From contig CAZQVA010000013.1 of assembly GCA_964596685.1 (NCBI GenBank), positions 1 through 60,083 on the forward strand: a stretch of 60,083 nt of DNA, in the 5' to 3' direction. Shown in pieces: positions 35,584 through 44,425 of the stretch (positions within the stretch are counted from its first letter, which is position 1; each line of letters starts with the position of its first letter). A model generated the notes under the pieces. It was not told where the DNA came from. It did no database searches and saw nothing but the letters and a program-made list of their open reading frames with translations. The stretch is from CAZQVA01 sp964596685 (GTDB lineage Bacteria > Chlamydiota > Chlamydiia > Chlamydiales > VFKH01). The position numbers and the translations under genes were made by a program.

Positions 35584-35612
35584 CTGGAATTTAGACAGAA
35601 TCTAAGATCCAG
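35584..35612. repeat. 29-bp palindromic unit of family C (C6)
   Basis: Bounded by CTGGA and TCCAG with core TTTAGACAGAATCTAA. It is the reverse-orientation counterpart of the 29-bp unit at 10835-10863 and sits between sctK and sctL. Confidence 0.6.
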
Positions 35613-35623
35613 TTTTATGCTCA

Positions 35624-35686
35624 CATATACCCGTTCCACCTGAAGAATTGGTTTTAGGCCTATTTTTCAGGTTGAATGGGTATATG
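35624..35686. repeat. Family E inverted repeat, copy E1
   Basis: 63 bp with 21-bp arms (35624-35644 and 35666-35686, two mismatches), left arm beginning CATATACCCGTTCCACCTG. The middle contains AATTGGTTTTAGGCC, also found in the half copy at 46837-46870. The right arm encodes the last residues of SctK and its stop codon. Confidence 0.65.
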
Positions 35687-36526
35687 TATTCCAAGCATTG
35701 CTAGCGCTTGTTTAATGCTTAATGCCAGTTGCATAACAGCTTTTGTCGGTTGGGTAGTTTCTTTAGGCGCTATTTGGAGCAAGAAAGCACCCCTTCCTGT
35801 ATCATAACGGTAGGCAAGTGTTTTGATAAAAGCTGGCTCCTGTACTGATAGAGCAGCGGCAAGGCGTTGCAAGCCCCATTGGTGAGTTTGATGAAGAATA
35901 GTGGCAGGATTCAATTTTTCTAAAGGGGTGGCGTTGCGCAAGGGCATGATGGGCATGTGCAAGCAATAGTCGAGGTATTTCTTTTGCGTGCGAGTTAACA
36001 TAGCAGTCAGGCTTTCTGCTACTCGCTTGTTAATCGATACGCGCACGCTCAGAGAGAGATCTTGAATCCCCAAAATATCCACCAATTGAACAAGCTCTTC
36101 TTTGGAGATAGATAGGAGAATAGAGAGTTCTCCACTATTGAGGAGAGAGGCTGGAATGTAGTCTTGAGGAAAAAAATGATTAAAAGTCCATTCTGTAAAA
36201 AACAGGCGATAAATTGGTGTTAAGGGAGTATCAACAGGTAACTCAAGGGAGGGCTCGCGCTGCTGAATGGCAGAGACTTGCTCTTTGCTCAAAATGGAGA
36301 GAACTCCGATCTGTAGATGAGGTGCGCATTCCTTCAAAAAAGGAATATACCAAGAATAGTGAATGGCGTGTAGTTCAGTTAAGTAGTTGGGAAAATCGCA
36401 TTTTTGAGCAATAGGCGCATCGAGAACTTGTTGCGCGATTTCCAAAGCGAGGCGGTCTAGAAGGGATTTCCCCTCTGGGGCTTTTTCAATCAAGTAGCGT
36501 AAAGTGCGTGCATAGCGTGTCGACAT
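35660..36526 (-). CDS. sctK: Type III secretion sorting-platform protein SctK-like (CT560-like)
   Basis: 288 residues, mostly helical, no membrane segment. Identification rests mainly on position: it lies between sctJ and sctL exactly where Chlamydia carries CT560, and its length fits SctK accessory proteins, which bridge the SctD ring and SctQ pods. Features such as FNHFFPQDYIPASLL and LDYCLHMP are not diagnostic to me. The final residues (IHIPIQPEK) are encoded by the right arm of repeat E1, so the C-terminus may have been remade by the insertion. Confidence 0.75.
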   Translation of the reverse strand: MSTRYARTLRYLIEKAPEGKSLLDRLALEIAQQVLDAPIAQKCDFPNYLTELHAIHYSWYIPFLKECAPHLQIGVLSILSKEQVSAIQQREPSLELPVDTPLTPIYRLFFTEWTFNHFFPQDYIPASLLNSGELSILLSISKEELVQLVDILGIQDLSLSVRVSINKRVAESLTAMLTRTQKKYLDYCLHMPIMPLRNATPLEKLNPATILHQTHQWGLQRLAAALSVQEPAFIKTLAYRYDTGRGAFLLQIAPKETTQPTKAVMQLALSIKQALAMLGIHIPIQPEK

Positions 36527-36536
36527 TACTCTCTAC

Positions 36537-37589
36537 TTATTTTGAAGGGGGAGGAGGGGATTGGTCGCCTTTTGAAGATGCATCTGGTGGTGCAGCCGCT
36601 TTGTTAGAGCGCTTTTCAATTGTCGGTTTCGTTCCTTTGTCTTCTGCAGGTGCATTTTCTGGTGCTTTAGATGCATTGACGGGTTCGGCAATTTCTACTG
36701 TATCGCTACTAGCTGTTTTCTCTTGTGGAGCGTTATTGGTTGCAAAGGGCTCTTTGCTAAAGAGAAGAGCTACTCCGCCTGCTTTTTCCATCAAAGGTCT
36801 GGTTTTCCAGAAGATCCATCCAAGGCCTATGAGAAGAACAAAAAGCAAGAAAAAGAGCGTAAAGAACAAGAATTGGAAAGCGGCGGCCGAATCTTTTGCA
36901 ATGGTCACTCCCCAAATGTTCACATAATCGCGCACTTGATCAGGTGCAGCTGTGGAAGATGGATTAAGCGAAATATCAGTGAAACGTGAACGATCTGCAA
37001 TCACAGTGACATTATCCATTGTTAATCCAGAGATGCTTGCAGCAACCATTTGACGGATTTTCAGCAATAATTGTGTGTTGGGATTATCCAAGACACCCTG
37101 ATGTTTGACATAGACAGAGGCGGTTGGGTGTTGATCTTCTTCTGTAGGAATAGACAGCTGGACTGAGACATCAATGACACCATCAATTTGCCGGATCATA
37201 TTAGCAATTTGATCAGCGAGACCTGCTTGATAGAGAATGCGCTGTTGTGTGTCGGTGGGAACAAGGCCAGTATTACCAAAGAGATCTAAAAGAGTTTTGC
37301 CTTGGCGACGAGGTAAACCATTGCGACTTAATATTGCCATTGCATCAGGAGAATCTTTCGCATCGACAACAATGTTCCATAAGATTTCTGTATCGCTACC
37401 ACCACCGACATTACTTCCTGAAGATGCAGCTTCTTTTTGCGCCGTAATCCCTTTACTCGCAAGAAAAACGATGATCTCATTAGCTTGCCTTTCATCGATG
37501 CTATTGACAAGGGGAACAAAGGATTGGCATGCAGCTAATAAAACAAAGATGCTACATATAAAAAATGGCTTTAAACGGTCTATCAACAT
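36537..37589 (-). CDS. sctJ: Type III secretion inner-ring lipoprotein SctJ
   Basis: 350 residues. The N-terminus is a lipoprotein signal (LLAAC). The ring-building motifs follow: LVNSIDERQANEIIVFLASKG, LSRNGLPRRQG, RILYQAGLADQIANMIRQIDGV and ASVYVKHQGVLDN. A single membrane helix lies near 240-262 (FLFFTLFFLLFVLLIGLGW), and the last 90 residues are a Pro/Ala-rich tail (PPPPSK), longer than in YscJ but known from chlamydial CdsJ. SctJ and SctD form the inner-membrane rings. sctK starts 10 nt after it. Confidence 0.93.
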   Translation of the reverse strand: MLIDRLKPFFICSIFVLLAACQSFVPLVNSIDERQANEIIVFLASKGITAQKEAASSGSNVGGGSDTEILWNIVVDAKDSPDAMAILSRNGLPRRQGKTLLDLFGNTGLVPTDTQQRILYQAGLADQIANMIRQIDGVIDVSVQLSIPTEEDQHPTASVYVKHQGVLDNPNTQLLLKIRQMVAASISGLTMDNVTVIADRSRFTDISLNPSSTAAPDQVRDYVNIWGVTIAKDSAAAFQFLFFTLFFLLFVLLIGLGWIFWKTRPLMEKAGGVALLFSKEPFATNNAPQEKTASSDTVEIAEPVNASKAPENAPAEDKGTKPTIEKRSNKAAAPPDASSKGDQSPPPPSK

Positions 37590-37700
37590 GTTTTACCAAG
37601 CTTAGTGAGCAAAAAATCCGCAGTTCAAGTTTATAACTATCAAAAAAGACACTAGCATATCCTGCTATCATGTTTCAAGAAATGGTTTTTAAACAGGGGG

Positions 37701-37732
37701 GAGTCTTTTGTAAAACTATCGAGAAAAGGCTC
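37701..37732. repeat. Family B end-like palindrome (B3)
   Basis: GAGTCTTTTGTAAAACTATC is close to the family B terminal repeat and is followed by GAGAAAAGGCTC, giving a short imperfect palindrome. It sits in the 354-bp divergent gap between sctJ and the flavoprotein gene, next to element C1. Confidence 0.5.
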
Positions 37733-37766
37733 TGCTGTATTAAACTTTCCATGAAAGAAGTCTAAC

Positions 37767-37927
37767 TGGACTTGAGACAAAATCTAATCTTTTTATAGGG
37801 ATAGCTCTAGAGCATCTTTAAGGTGGTGTATCATCGCAGATAGCTAAAGCTATGCACGATGACACCGATGCCTTAAATCTACCCTGGATCTACCGCTTTA
37901 AAAATATTAGATTTTGTCTCAAGTCCA
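37767..37927. repeat. Family C element, copy C1
   Basis: 161 bp with perfect 22-bp terminal inverted repeats (37767-37788, 37906-37927) starting TGGACTTGAGACAAAATC. The interior contains further complementary stretches (TAGCTAAAGCTA, TAAGGTGGTG with GATGCCTTA). It is closely similar to C2. It lies in the upstream region of the flavoprotein gene, ending 16 bp before its ATG. Confidence 0.8.
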
Positions 37928-37943
37928 AGTCTAATGGAAATTT

Positions 37944-39161
37944 ATGACGAAACAGATTGGTGTTATTGGCGCTGGTGCAGCGGGGATCTTTGGAGCTATA
38001 CGCGCTAAAGAATTGAATAAGATGGCGCACGTTGTCGTACTTGAGCGTACTCAAGAGTGTCTGGGGAAGGTGCGGATTTCTGGGGGAGGCCGTTGTAATG
38101 TCACGCATGCGGAATTTGACCCCAAACGCCTTGTTCAGAATTATCCCCGAGGAGCAAAAGAGCTTCTCGGCTCCTTTTATCGCTTTCAGCCAGAAGATAC
38201 AGTGCGATGGTTTTTAGAACGCGGTGTTGTACTGAAGAAAGAAGAAGATGGACGCATGTTTCCAATCACAGACTCTTCAGAAACGATTATCACCTGTCTT
38301 TTGGGTGAGGCAAAAAGACTAGGCGTTGAGATTATTCATGGTGTACAAATTCAAAAAATCCTGTCTGAGCAAGAGCGTTTTACTGTACAAACAGCTGAAA
38401 AAGAGTGGCATTTTGATCAGCTGCTGGTGGCGACAGGTAGCCAGCCTTTTGGTCATCAAGTAGCGAAATCATTTGGTCACACGATTGTGGAACCGGTTCC
38501 CTCTCTCTTTACATTTAATGTGCCCAGTAGCCCTTTATTGCCCTTGACCGGTTTGAGTATAGATGCGCGCATTGGAATTGATATTGCAAAAGAGCGCTTT
38601 GAACAAACGGGCCCTGTGTTGTTGACCCACTGGGGATTTAGTGGTCCAGCTGTGATTAAGTTATCGGCGTGGGCCGCACGCCATTTACATGCGGTTGATT
38701 ACCGCGCCCCTTTTTGGATCGATTGGACAAAGGGACAGTCTTTACAGTCCACCTTTATGGCTCTTAAAAGATTGAAGAGTACTTCGCATAGTACAATTGC
38801 GCGTTGTAAACTCTTGCAGTGTCCACAGCGCCTGTGGGAGCAGTTGATCATTGAAGCAAAGATTGATCCTGACCGCACAATTAGCCATCTTTCTGACGCC
38901 CAACTACAAGGCCTGGCTGAAAAACTGACGCATGATGTCTACCAAATGGAGGGCAAAACGCGTTTCAAAGAAGAGTTTGTGACTGCGGGTGGGGTGCTGT
39001 TAAAGGAAATTGATCTGAAAACAATGGAGAGCCGCCTTATTCCTGGATTACATTTTGCAGGAGAAATTATTGACGTCGATGGAGTCACTGGCGGCTTTAA
39101 TTTTCAAAATGCGTGGACGACAAGCTGGCTGGCAGCCACACACATGGCTGAAAGAACGTAA
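37944..39161 (+). CDS. HI0933/YhiN-family flavoprotein
   Basis: 405 residues. The FAD-binding GAGAAGIFGAIRA near residue 10, the family's RISGGGRCNVTH, VATGSQPFG, THWGFSGPAVIKLSAWAAR, and the C-terminal FAGEIIDVDGVTGGFNFQNAW are all present. These are putative NAD(P)/FAD-dependent oxidoreductases with no settled substrate. The gene is preceded by element C1 and followed by element A1, so it is isolated between two repeats. Confidence 0.88.
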   Translation: MTKQIGVIGAGAAGIFGAIRAKELNKMAHVVVLERTQECLGKVRISGGGRCNVTHAEFDPKRLVQNYPRGAKELLGSFYRFQPEDTVRWFLERGVVLKKEEDGRMFPITDSSETIITCLLGEAKRLGVEIIHGVQIQKILSEQERFTVQTAEKEWHFDQLLVATGSQPFGHQVAKSFGHTIVEPVPSLFTFNVPSSPLLPLTGLSIDARIGIDIAKERFEQTGPVLLTHWGFSGPAVIKLSAWAARHLHAVDYRAPFWIDWTKGQSLQSTFMALKRLKSTSHSTIARCKLLQCPQRLWEQLIIEAKIDPDRTISHLSDAQLQGLAEKLTHDVYQMEGKTRFKEEFVTAGGVLLKEIDLKTMESRLIPGLHFAGEIIDVDGVTGGFNFQNAWTTSWLAATHMAERT

Positions 39162-39191
39162 GGTCGACTTTGCAACAAGACTCAATCAGCC

Positions 39192-39428
39192 TGGGTGTAA
39201 TTCAAAGTGTTACCCATGTGGGTGAACTGGACCTTCTTTTCCCCCTCTGTGTGCCCTGTGGGCTCTGTGGTTCAAAAAAAATAACACAAGTTTAAATAAA
39301 AACATTCACCACAGAATGATAAGCTGTTACGCCTTATCTTGAATGAGAATTAATGGGGAGTGGAGGGGGTATTAGAGGAATATGAGTCCCTAGTTTTTCA
39401 TCCTTCCTAACACTTTGAATTACACCCA
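39192..39428. repeat. Family A MITE-like element, copy A1
   Basis: 237 bp with perfect 21-bp terminal inverted repeats (39192-39212, 39408-39428) starting TGGGTGTAATTCAAAGTGTT. The interior contains CTGTGGGCTCTGTGGTTC and the same unique sequence, in opposite orientation, as the element starting at 59815. No transposase frame is present. It fills most of the 319-bp gap before dnaX. Confidence 0.82.
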
Positions 39429-39444
39429 AATCGGCCTTTCAGAT

Positions 39445-39473
39445 TTGCAAAATTTTATCAAACAAGTGATACT
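39445..39473 (+). promoter_or_regulatory. Promoter directly before dnaX (leaderless)
   Basis: TTGCAA (39445-39450), a 17-bp spacer, GATACT (39468-39473), then only 7 nt to the ATG at 39481, with no Shine-Dalgarno. The transcript would start at or next to the ATG. Confidence 0.6.
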
Positions 39474-39480
39474 GTGACGT

Positions 39481-40821
39481 ATGCAAAATTCATACCAAGT
39501 ATTCGCTCGACGTTATCGGCCTCAACAATTTTCTAGTGTAATTGGTCAGGATGCTATCGTTAAGACACTCTCAAATGCATTAAGTCACAATAAATTAGCT
39601 CATGCCTATCTCTTTTCTGGAAGCCGAGGATGTGGGAAAACAACACTTGCGCGTTTGCTGGCGAAGGCTATTAACTGTGAAATGCGTGATGCACTCGAGC
39701 CATGTAATCAATGTGCTTCATGCAAACAAATAAGCGATTCAAGTAGTGTCGATGTGATAGAGATTGATGGCGCTTCTCATCGCGGCATTGATGAAATGCG
39801 ACAAATCACGGAAACAGTCAGTTATCAAGCGAGTGTAGGCAAGACTAAAATCTACATTATCGATGAAGTTCATATGTTGACAAAAGAAGCTTTTAATGCC
39901 CTTTTAAAGACATTAGAGGAGCCTCCGCCGCGCGTCAAATTTTTCTTTGCAACTACAGAACCTCAACGTATCCCTGTTACCATTCTTAGTCGTTGTCAGC
40001 ATTTTGCGCTTAAGCGACCTTCTTTAGAGATGATTGTGGCTAAATTACGCGCAATTGTCGAGCAGGAAGGAATTGATACTGAAGATGCCGTGCTATACCG
40101 CGTGGCACAACATGCCGATGGTTCTTTGCGAGATGCAGAAACGCTTTTTGACCAAATTGTTTCTTTTGAAGGGAAAAAAATCACCCTAGAAAAAGTTCTT
40201 ACCGTGCTTGGTGCGCCCTCTTGGGATATGCTTTTCGAAGTTGATGAGGGGATTTTTGAGGAACGCTTTGCGGTTGCGCTCAAGCTGAGTCAGCAGCTCT
40301 TTAGTCAGGGTAAAGATTTCTTCATGTTTATTGAAGAATTGATTGCGCATTTTCGCATGCTTCTTGCTTTGCAATTGCAGGAAAAGCCAGAAGGATTTGC
40401 GATATTACCAAAAGAAATTCAGGAAAAATTGCGGCACTATAGTAGCAAATACACGTCGCATTTTCTCCTCGATGCGCTTGAGTATCTACAGGAAAAAAAG
40501 GGCCAGTTGCGCACAGGGTTTGCACCGCAAATTACTTTTGAAGTAATCTTACTCCATATCATTCGTCAAAAATCACGCATCTCATTGCAAGAAATTGTGG
40601 CTCAGTTGAGAGAATTAGAAAAACGATTGGAAAAGGGAGTGGTGCCGGAAAAAATTGACTTCCCCGCCGCGACAGTTAAAAATGATACGCCGCCTGCGCC
40701 TTTGTCTCCTCCTCCAAAAGCTCCTGTGATGGATGAACTGCGCGTTGATACGCGCGATGAGACATTGATGCGTTTTGCTGCGGTAGAATTAGAAGGAACA
40801 TTGAAACGACGAGAAGGATAA
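39481..40821 (+). CDS. dnaX: DNA polymerase III gamma/tau subunit
   Basis: 446 residues. N-terminus FARRYRPQQFSSVIGQ, Walker A GSRGCGKTTLA near 47-55, zinc cysteines CNQCASCKQI, Walker B region IIDEVHMLTKEAFNALLKTLE and sensor ATTEPQRIPVTILSRCQ are typical of the clamp-loader ATPase. The C-terminal tau part is short with a Pro-rich linker (PPAPLSPPPKAP). It is followed without any gap by the YbaB gene (TAA then ATG), a pairing common in bacteria and present in Chlamydia. Confidence 0.95.
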   Translation: MQNSYQVFARRYRPQQFSSVIGQDAIVKTLSNALSHNKLAHAYLFSGSRGCGKTTLARLLAKAINCEMRDALEPCNQCASCKQISDSSSVDVIEIDGASHRGIDEMRQITETVSYQASVGKTKIYIIDEVHMLTKEAFNALLKTLEEPPPRVKFFFATTEPQRIPVTILSRCQHFALKRPSLEMIVAKLRAIVEQEGIDTEDAVLYRVAQHADGSLRDAETLFDQIVSFEGKKITLEKVLTVLGAPSWDMLFEVDEGIFEERFAVALKLSQQLFSQGKDFFMFIEELIAHFRMLLALQLQEKPEGFAILPKEIQEKLRHYSSKYTSHFLLDALEYLQEKKGQLRTGFAPQITFEVILLHIIRQKSRISLQEIVAQLRELEKRLEKGVVPEKIDFPAATVKNDTPPAPLSPPPKAPVMDELRVDTRDETLMRFAAVELEGTLKRREG

Positions 40822-41148
40822 ATGGGATCTGGATTTTCAAAACAAAAAAAACAAGCGAAAATGTTGCAGACGCAGCTTGCTGAGATGCAAGCCAAAGCAA
40901 AAGATGAACGCTTTACAGGCAAAAGCCCTGGAGATTTCGTCACACTAGTGCTCGATGGAGAAGGAACGATGCATTCTCTTTCCATTCGTCCAGAATGTGT
41001 AGATAAGGATGATGTAGAGGCGTTGCAAGATTTGATAATTGCTGCCTACACAGATGCAAAAAAACAAAGTGAGTCCTCAAACCCGATGCCTGATTTAGGT
41101 GGATTAGGGATGGGGAATTTCGGTGGACTTAGTAGCCTTGGTTTCTAA
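40822..41148 (+). CDS. ybaB: YbaB/EbfC family nucleoid-associated protein
   Basis: 108 residues. The helical N-terminus (KQAKMLQTQLAEMQAKAK), the strand region FVTLVLDGEGTMHSLSI and the helix DVEALQDLIIAAYTDAKKQ fit YbaB, a small dimeric DNA-binding protein usually encoded after dnaX. The C-terminus is Gly-rich (LGGLGMGNFGGLSSLGF). It starts immediately after the dnaX stop. Confidence 0.9.
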   Translation: MGSGFSKQKKQAKMLQTQLAEMQAKAKDERFTGKSPGDFVTLVLDGEGTMHSLSIRPECVDKDDVEALQDLIIAAYTDAKKQSESSNPMPDLGGLGMGNFGGLSSLGF

Positions 41149-41176
41149 CTTACAACTCTTATCATAGGGAGAAAAC

Positions 41177-43177
41177 ATGACAAACTGTTGCTCATCTACT
41201 CAATCTAAAGAGGTGCAACAGTGGACATGTCCCATGCATAAGGAAGTCATCCAAAATACCCCTGGATTCTGCCCTATCTGCCATATGGCGCTGGTGCCAA
41301 AAAAAATCAAGAGCAAGTCGATGGGTAGCCGTTGGTGGAGTGCGGCAATTGGCGCTATTATTGTTTTCACTCTTGCCATGGGTGGAATGATCTGGCCCTT
41401 TTTTCACCTGCCTTTTTTTGGATGGATTGAGGCGCTGATTGCGGCATGGGTCGTCTTTGAAAGAGGCGCGCCCTTCTTTTTGGCTGCTTTTCAAGCTCTG
41501 CTTCAACGCACTTCCAATATGTTCACCCTCATTGTCTTAGGGGTAACGACTGCCTATTTAAGTAGTTTGTTTAATTTATTTCGCGGCGAATACTCCTCAT
41601 TATATTTTGAAACTGCAGCGGTTATCGTCGCCCTAGTGCTTTTAGGACAGTATCTAGAAGAAGGGGCGGTGGGAAAAACATCACAAGCTATGCGCGCTCT
41701 TTTAGATAAGGTCCCAAAACGGGCCTGGAAGGTTGTTAATGGGCAGCCCCAGGAGGTTGCGGCAGAAGAGCTAGCGGTGGATGATCTTGTCATGGTGCCA
41801 AAGGGTGCAGATGTGCCTGCTGATGGTGTTATTGTACAGGGAGTAGCTTGGCTTGATGAGGCAATGTGGACGGGTGAAGCACTTCCTTGCGAGAAAAAGG
41901 CTGGTGATGCCGTAAAGGCGGGTAGCATTAATGTTGCGGATAGTTTTACCTTCAAGGTAATGGAAGCGGGGCGTCATACGCAGTTGCAGCATCTTATTGA
42001 CCTGGTTAAAGCGGCACAGGAGAGCAAAGCGCCAATTCAACGATTGGCAGATCAAATTAGTGTTTGGTTTGTTCCTAGTGTCCTTCTTATTGCTCTGATT
42101 AGTGGGTTGATAGCGGGGGTGCAGAATGCTGTTTCTGTCCTAATTATCGCGTGCCCCTGCGCTTTAGGGCTTGCTACACCGCTTTGTATGATTGTGGGTA
42201 TGGGAATAGCTGCACTAGGGGGTATCTTATTTCGCGATGCTGCCGCTTTACAAAACTTGGCTTCAGTGCATACGATGGCCTTTGATAAGACAGGAACGCT
42301 TACTATCGGCAGGCCTCAGATTAAAGGGACACCAAGCCGTGAAGCGCTTTTTTATGCGGCATCTCTTGAGCAATATAGTCAGCATCCTCTTGCTAAGGCC
42401 TTTTTGGAGCGAGCTAAAGAAGAGAATATTCTATTGCATAGTGGAAGTGATCTACAAGAGGCAATGGGGGAAGGGATTGAAGGGGTAGTTGACGATAAGC
42501 GTATTATTTTAGGAACGACGACATTTGTCCAACGCAAAACCAGCCTTAAGCCAACAATCGAGGGCATCCACCTCGTCGTTGATGGCAGTTATTGGACCTC
42601 TTTTGAGGTGGATGATCAATTACGTCCACATATCAAAGAGGTTGTTTCTCAATTGCAAAAGGCTCACATAGACTCTTTCTTGCTCTCAGGAGATCAATCA
42701 ACCCGTGTAGAGGCAGTCGCCAAAGAGGTTGGAATTGTGGCGTGGAGAGCACAACTTCTACCTCTGCAAAAGTCTGAAGTCATCGAGACTCTCAAAACAA
42801 ATGGCCTTGTTGCTATGGCAGGAGATGGGATCAATGATGCCGCCGCATTAGCAGCGGCAGATGTAGGGATAGCTGTGGCTTCCAGCAGTCAAATAGCTAT
42901 TGCAACAGCGCCAGTCACTTTATTGCATTCCGATATGCGGCTTCTCATGGCTGCTGTCAATATTAGCCGCGCAACGATGCGCCATGTAAAGCAAAATCTT
43001 TTCTTTGCGTTTATCTATAATGTTTTGGGAATAGTAGTAGCTACTGGATTGCTTGAGCCATTTGGCATTGAGCTCAACCCCATGATTGCAGCTTTTGCGA
43101 TGAGTGCTAGCTCGTTGTCTGTAGTCTTGAATGCGTTGCGCTTAAAGCGGATGACTTTGCGTGTGAGTAGGCTTTAA
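41177..43177 (+). CDS. copA: P1B-type copper/silver-transporting ATPase
   Basis: 666 residues. The N-terminus carries a heavy-metal-binding module (WTCPMHKEVIQNTPGFCPIC) instead of a classic CXXC HMA domain. Membrane helices follow, with the CPCALGLATP transport motif near residue 326, phosphorylation site DKTGTLT near 370, the HP motif (QHPLAK) and MAGDGINDAAALAAADVGIA near 549. CPC and the N-terminal module point to Cu+ or Ag+ efflux. It follows ybaB by 28 nt. A cysteine-rich exported protein is encoded 5 kb away, and both might deal with metal stress. Confidence 0.92.
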   Translation: MTNCCSSTQSKEVQQWTCPMHKEVIQNTPGFCPICHMALVPKKIKSKSMGSRWWSAAIGAIIVFTLAMGGMIWPFFHLPFFGWIEALIAAWVVFERGAPFFLAAFQALLQRTSNMFTLIVLGVTTAYLSSLFNLFRGEYSSLYFETAAVIVALVLLGQYLEEGAVGKTSQAMRALLDKVPKRAWKVVNGQPQEVAAEELAVDDLVMVPKGADVPADGVIVQGVAWLDEAMWTGEALPCEKKAGDAVKAGSINVADSFTFKVMEAGRHTQLQHLIDLVKAAQESKAPIQRLADQISVWFVPSVLLIALISGLIAGVQNAVSVLIIACPCALGLATPLCMIVGMGIAALGGILFRDAAALQNLASVHTMAFDKTGTLTIGRPQIKGTPSREALFYAASLEQYSQHPLAKAFLERAKEENILLHSGSDLQEAMGEGIEGVVDDKRIILGTTTFVQRKTSLKPTIEGIHLVVDGSYWTSFEVDDQLRPHIKEVVSQLQKAHIDSFLLSGDQSTRVEAVAKEVGIVAWRAQLLPLQKSEVIETLKTNGLVAMAGDGINDAAALAAADVGIAVASSSQIAIATAPVTLLHSDMRLLMAAVNISRATMRHVKQNLFFAFIYNVLGIVVATGLLEPFGIELNPMIAAFAMSASSLSVVLNALRLKRMTLRVSRL

Positions 43178-43195
43178 AAACGTGAGGGTTTGTAT

Positions 43196-43678
43196 ATGGT
43201 GAGTTCTCTTAGCTTCCTAGATCTTTCGAATCAGGCGGTAGTGGAATTACCTGAAGCTGTAAGTCAAGACAAAGCTTTGTTGAGATTGAATGTGGCTGGA
43301 AATAGATTGTCAGAAGATAGCTTAAAATCGATTTTTACGCTTTTTGCGCTGCAATTTCTTGATCTTTCTGCCAATGGTTTAGAGGTAGTACCCAAGGAAG
43401 TTGCCCATCTACAGAACCTACAAACATTGGTGCTGCATAAAAATCGCCTACAAACATTGCCCGACACACTATGTAAACTGAAAAAACTTATCCAGTTGTG
43501 GCTTTCTGAAAATGCATTTACAAAAATCCCTGAGGCTGTTTGGGGATTGCCATCGCATTGTAGTATTGACTTAAGCAATAATCCGTTGAGTAAAGAGGTG
43601 TTTGACGTCCTACAGATGCGCAAGAATACCCCCGGGTATTTAGGTCCCGGGTGGATCGAATTAGACGTAAAGAGTTAA
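43196..43678 (+). CDS. Leucine-rich repeat protein
   Basis: 160 residues from the ATG at 43196 (GAGG 8 nt upstream). About five LRR units are visible: LSFLDLSNQAVVELPEAV, LLRLNVAGNRLSED, LQFLDLSANGLEVVPKEV, LQTLVLHKNRLQTLPDTL and LIQLWLSENAFTKIPEAV. The short C-terminal end (GYLGPGWIELDVKS) is not a recognised catalytic domain. There is no signal peptide. Such small LRR proteins in intracellular bacteria can be effectors that bind host proteins; this is inference. It ends right at element C2. Confidence 0.82.
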   Translation: MVSSLSFLDLSNQAVVELPEAVSQDKALLRLNVAGNRLSEDSLKSIFTLFALQFLDLSANGLEVVPKEVAHLQNLQTLVLHKNRLQTLPDTLCKLKKLIQLWLSENAFTKIPEAVWGLPSHCSIDLSNNPLSKEVFDVLQMRKNTPGYLGPGWIELDVKS

Positions 43679-43680
43679 AC

Positions 43681-43842
43681 CTGGACGTTAGACAAAATCT
43701 AGTCTTTTTACAGGGATAGCTCTAGAGCATCTTCAAGGCGGTGCATCATCGCGAATAGCTAAAGCTATGCACGACGACACCCCGCCTTAAATCTACCCTG
43801 GAGCTACCGCTTTAAAAATATTAGATTTTGTCTAACGTCCAG
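43681..43842. repeat. Family C element, copy C2
   Basis: 162 bp with 23-bp terminal inverted repeats (one mismatch; 43681-43703, 43820-43842) starting CTGGACGTTAGACAAAATC. Strongly similar to C1 across its whole length. It exactly fills the space between the convergent stops of the LRR and FKBP genes. Confidence 0.8.
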
Positions 43843-43848
43843 TTAAAC

Positions 43849-44208
43849 CTAGACTTCTAATAGTTCAACGTCAAAAATAAGATTTGCATGAGGAGGGATA
43901 ACGCGACCAGCACCACGTGCGCCATATCCGAGCGTTGCAGGAATGAATAGGCGGCGTTTCTCGCCAATGGACATATCCAGAACGCCTTCGTCCCATCCTT
44001 GGATGACTTGTCCAACACCGATCTTAAAGGTGAAGACTTGCTTGCGGTCAACGCTGCTATCAAATTTTTCGCCAACTTCTCCATTATTATTGAGCCAGCC
44101 AGTATAGTGCACAGTAACGTGTTGACCGCGCGTTGGCTTTTTTGCACCAGGTGCAGCTGGGGTAAGCACTGTATATTCGAGCCCTGAGGGCGTTTTGTGA
44201 TGTGTCAT
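43849..44208 (-). CDS. FKBP-type peptidyl-prolyl isomerase
   Basis: 119 residues, a single cytosolic FKBP domain without signal peptide. Typical residues: VTVHYTGWLNNNG, KFDSS, FKIGVGQVIQGWDEGV, FIPATLGYGARGAGRVIPP and LIFDVELLEV. It catalyses cis-trans isomerisation of prolyl bonds. Chlamydial Mip is an exported relative; this one is shorter. GGAG lies 7 nt before the ATG. It converges with the LRR gene across element C2. Confidence 0.93.
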   Translation of the reverse strand: MTHHKTPSGLEYTVLTPAAPGAKKPTRGQHVTVHYTGWLNNNGEVGEKFDSSVDRKQVFTFKIGVGQVIQGWDEGVLDMSIGEKRRLFIPATLGYGARGAGRVIPPHANLIFDVELLEV

Positions 44209-44248
44209 TGATGAACTCCGGTTAGTTTTTCACCTTACAGAGGAAGTT

Positions 44249-44270
44249 GATTTCAAGTCGAACTCACGTT
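44249..44270. repeat. Half copy of family D (D3)
   Basis: GATTTCAAGTCGAACTCACG is nearly the same as the right arm of D2. Only one arm is present. It lies in the 217-bp gap between the FKBP and phosphoketolase genes, in which I see no confident promoter, only a strong AAAGGAGGG ribosome site before the phosphoketolase ATG. Confidence 0.5.
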
Positions 44271-44425
44271 TTTGAAATACTTCGCAAACTTGTGCATAAG
44301 GTGAGTTAGGTTGACAGATCATTATACGTTAAGTTTCTGAATTTTTGCTACACACACGAAAGCTCTATTGCATTAAATATTTTTATTGATGATCATGAGA
44401 AGTCTGGTATTAAAGGAGGGCTTTC

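Noticed and set aside
39192..39428. Insertion sequence with transposase
   Set aside because: The element is only 237 bp and has no coding frame, so it is non-autonomous at most.
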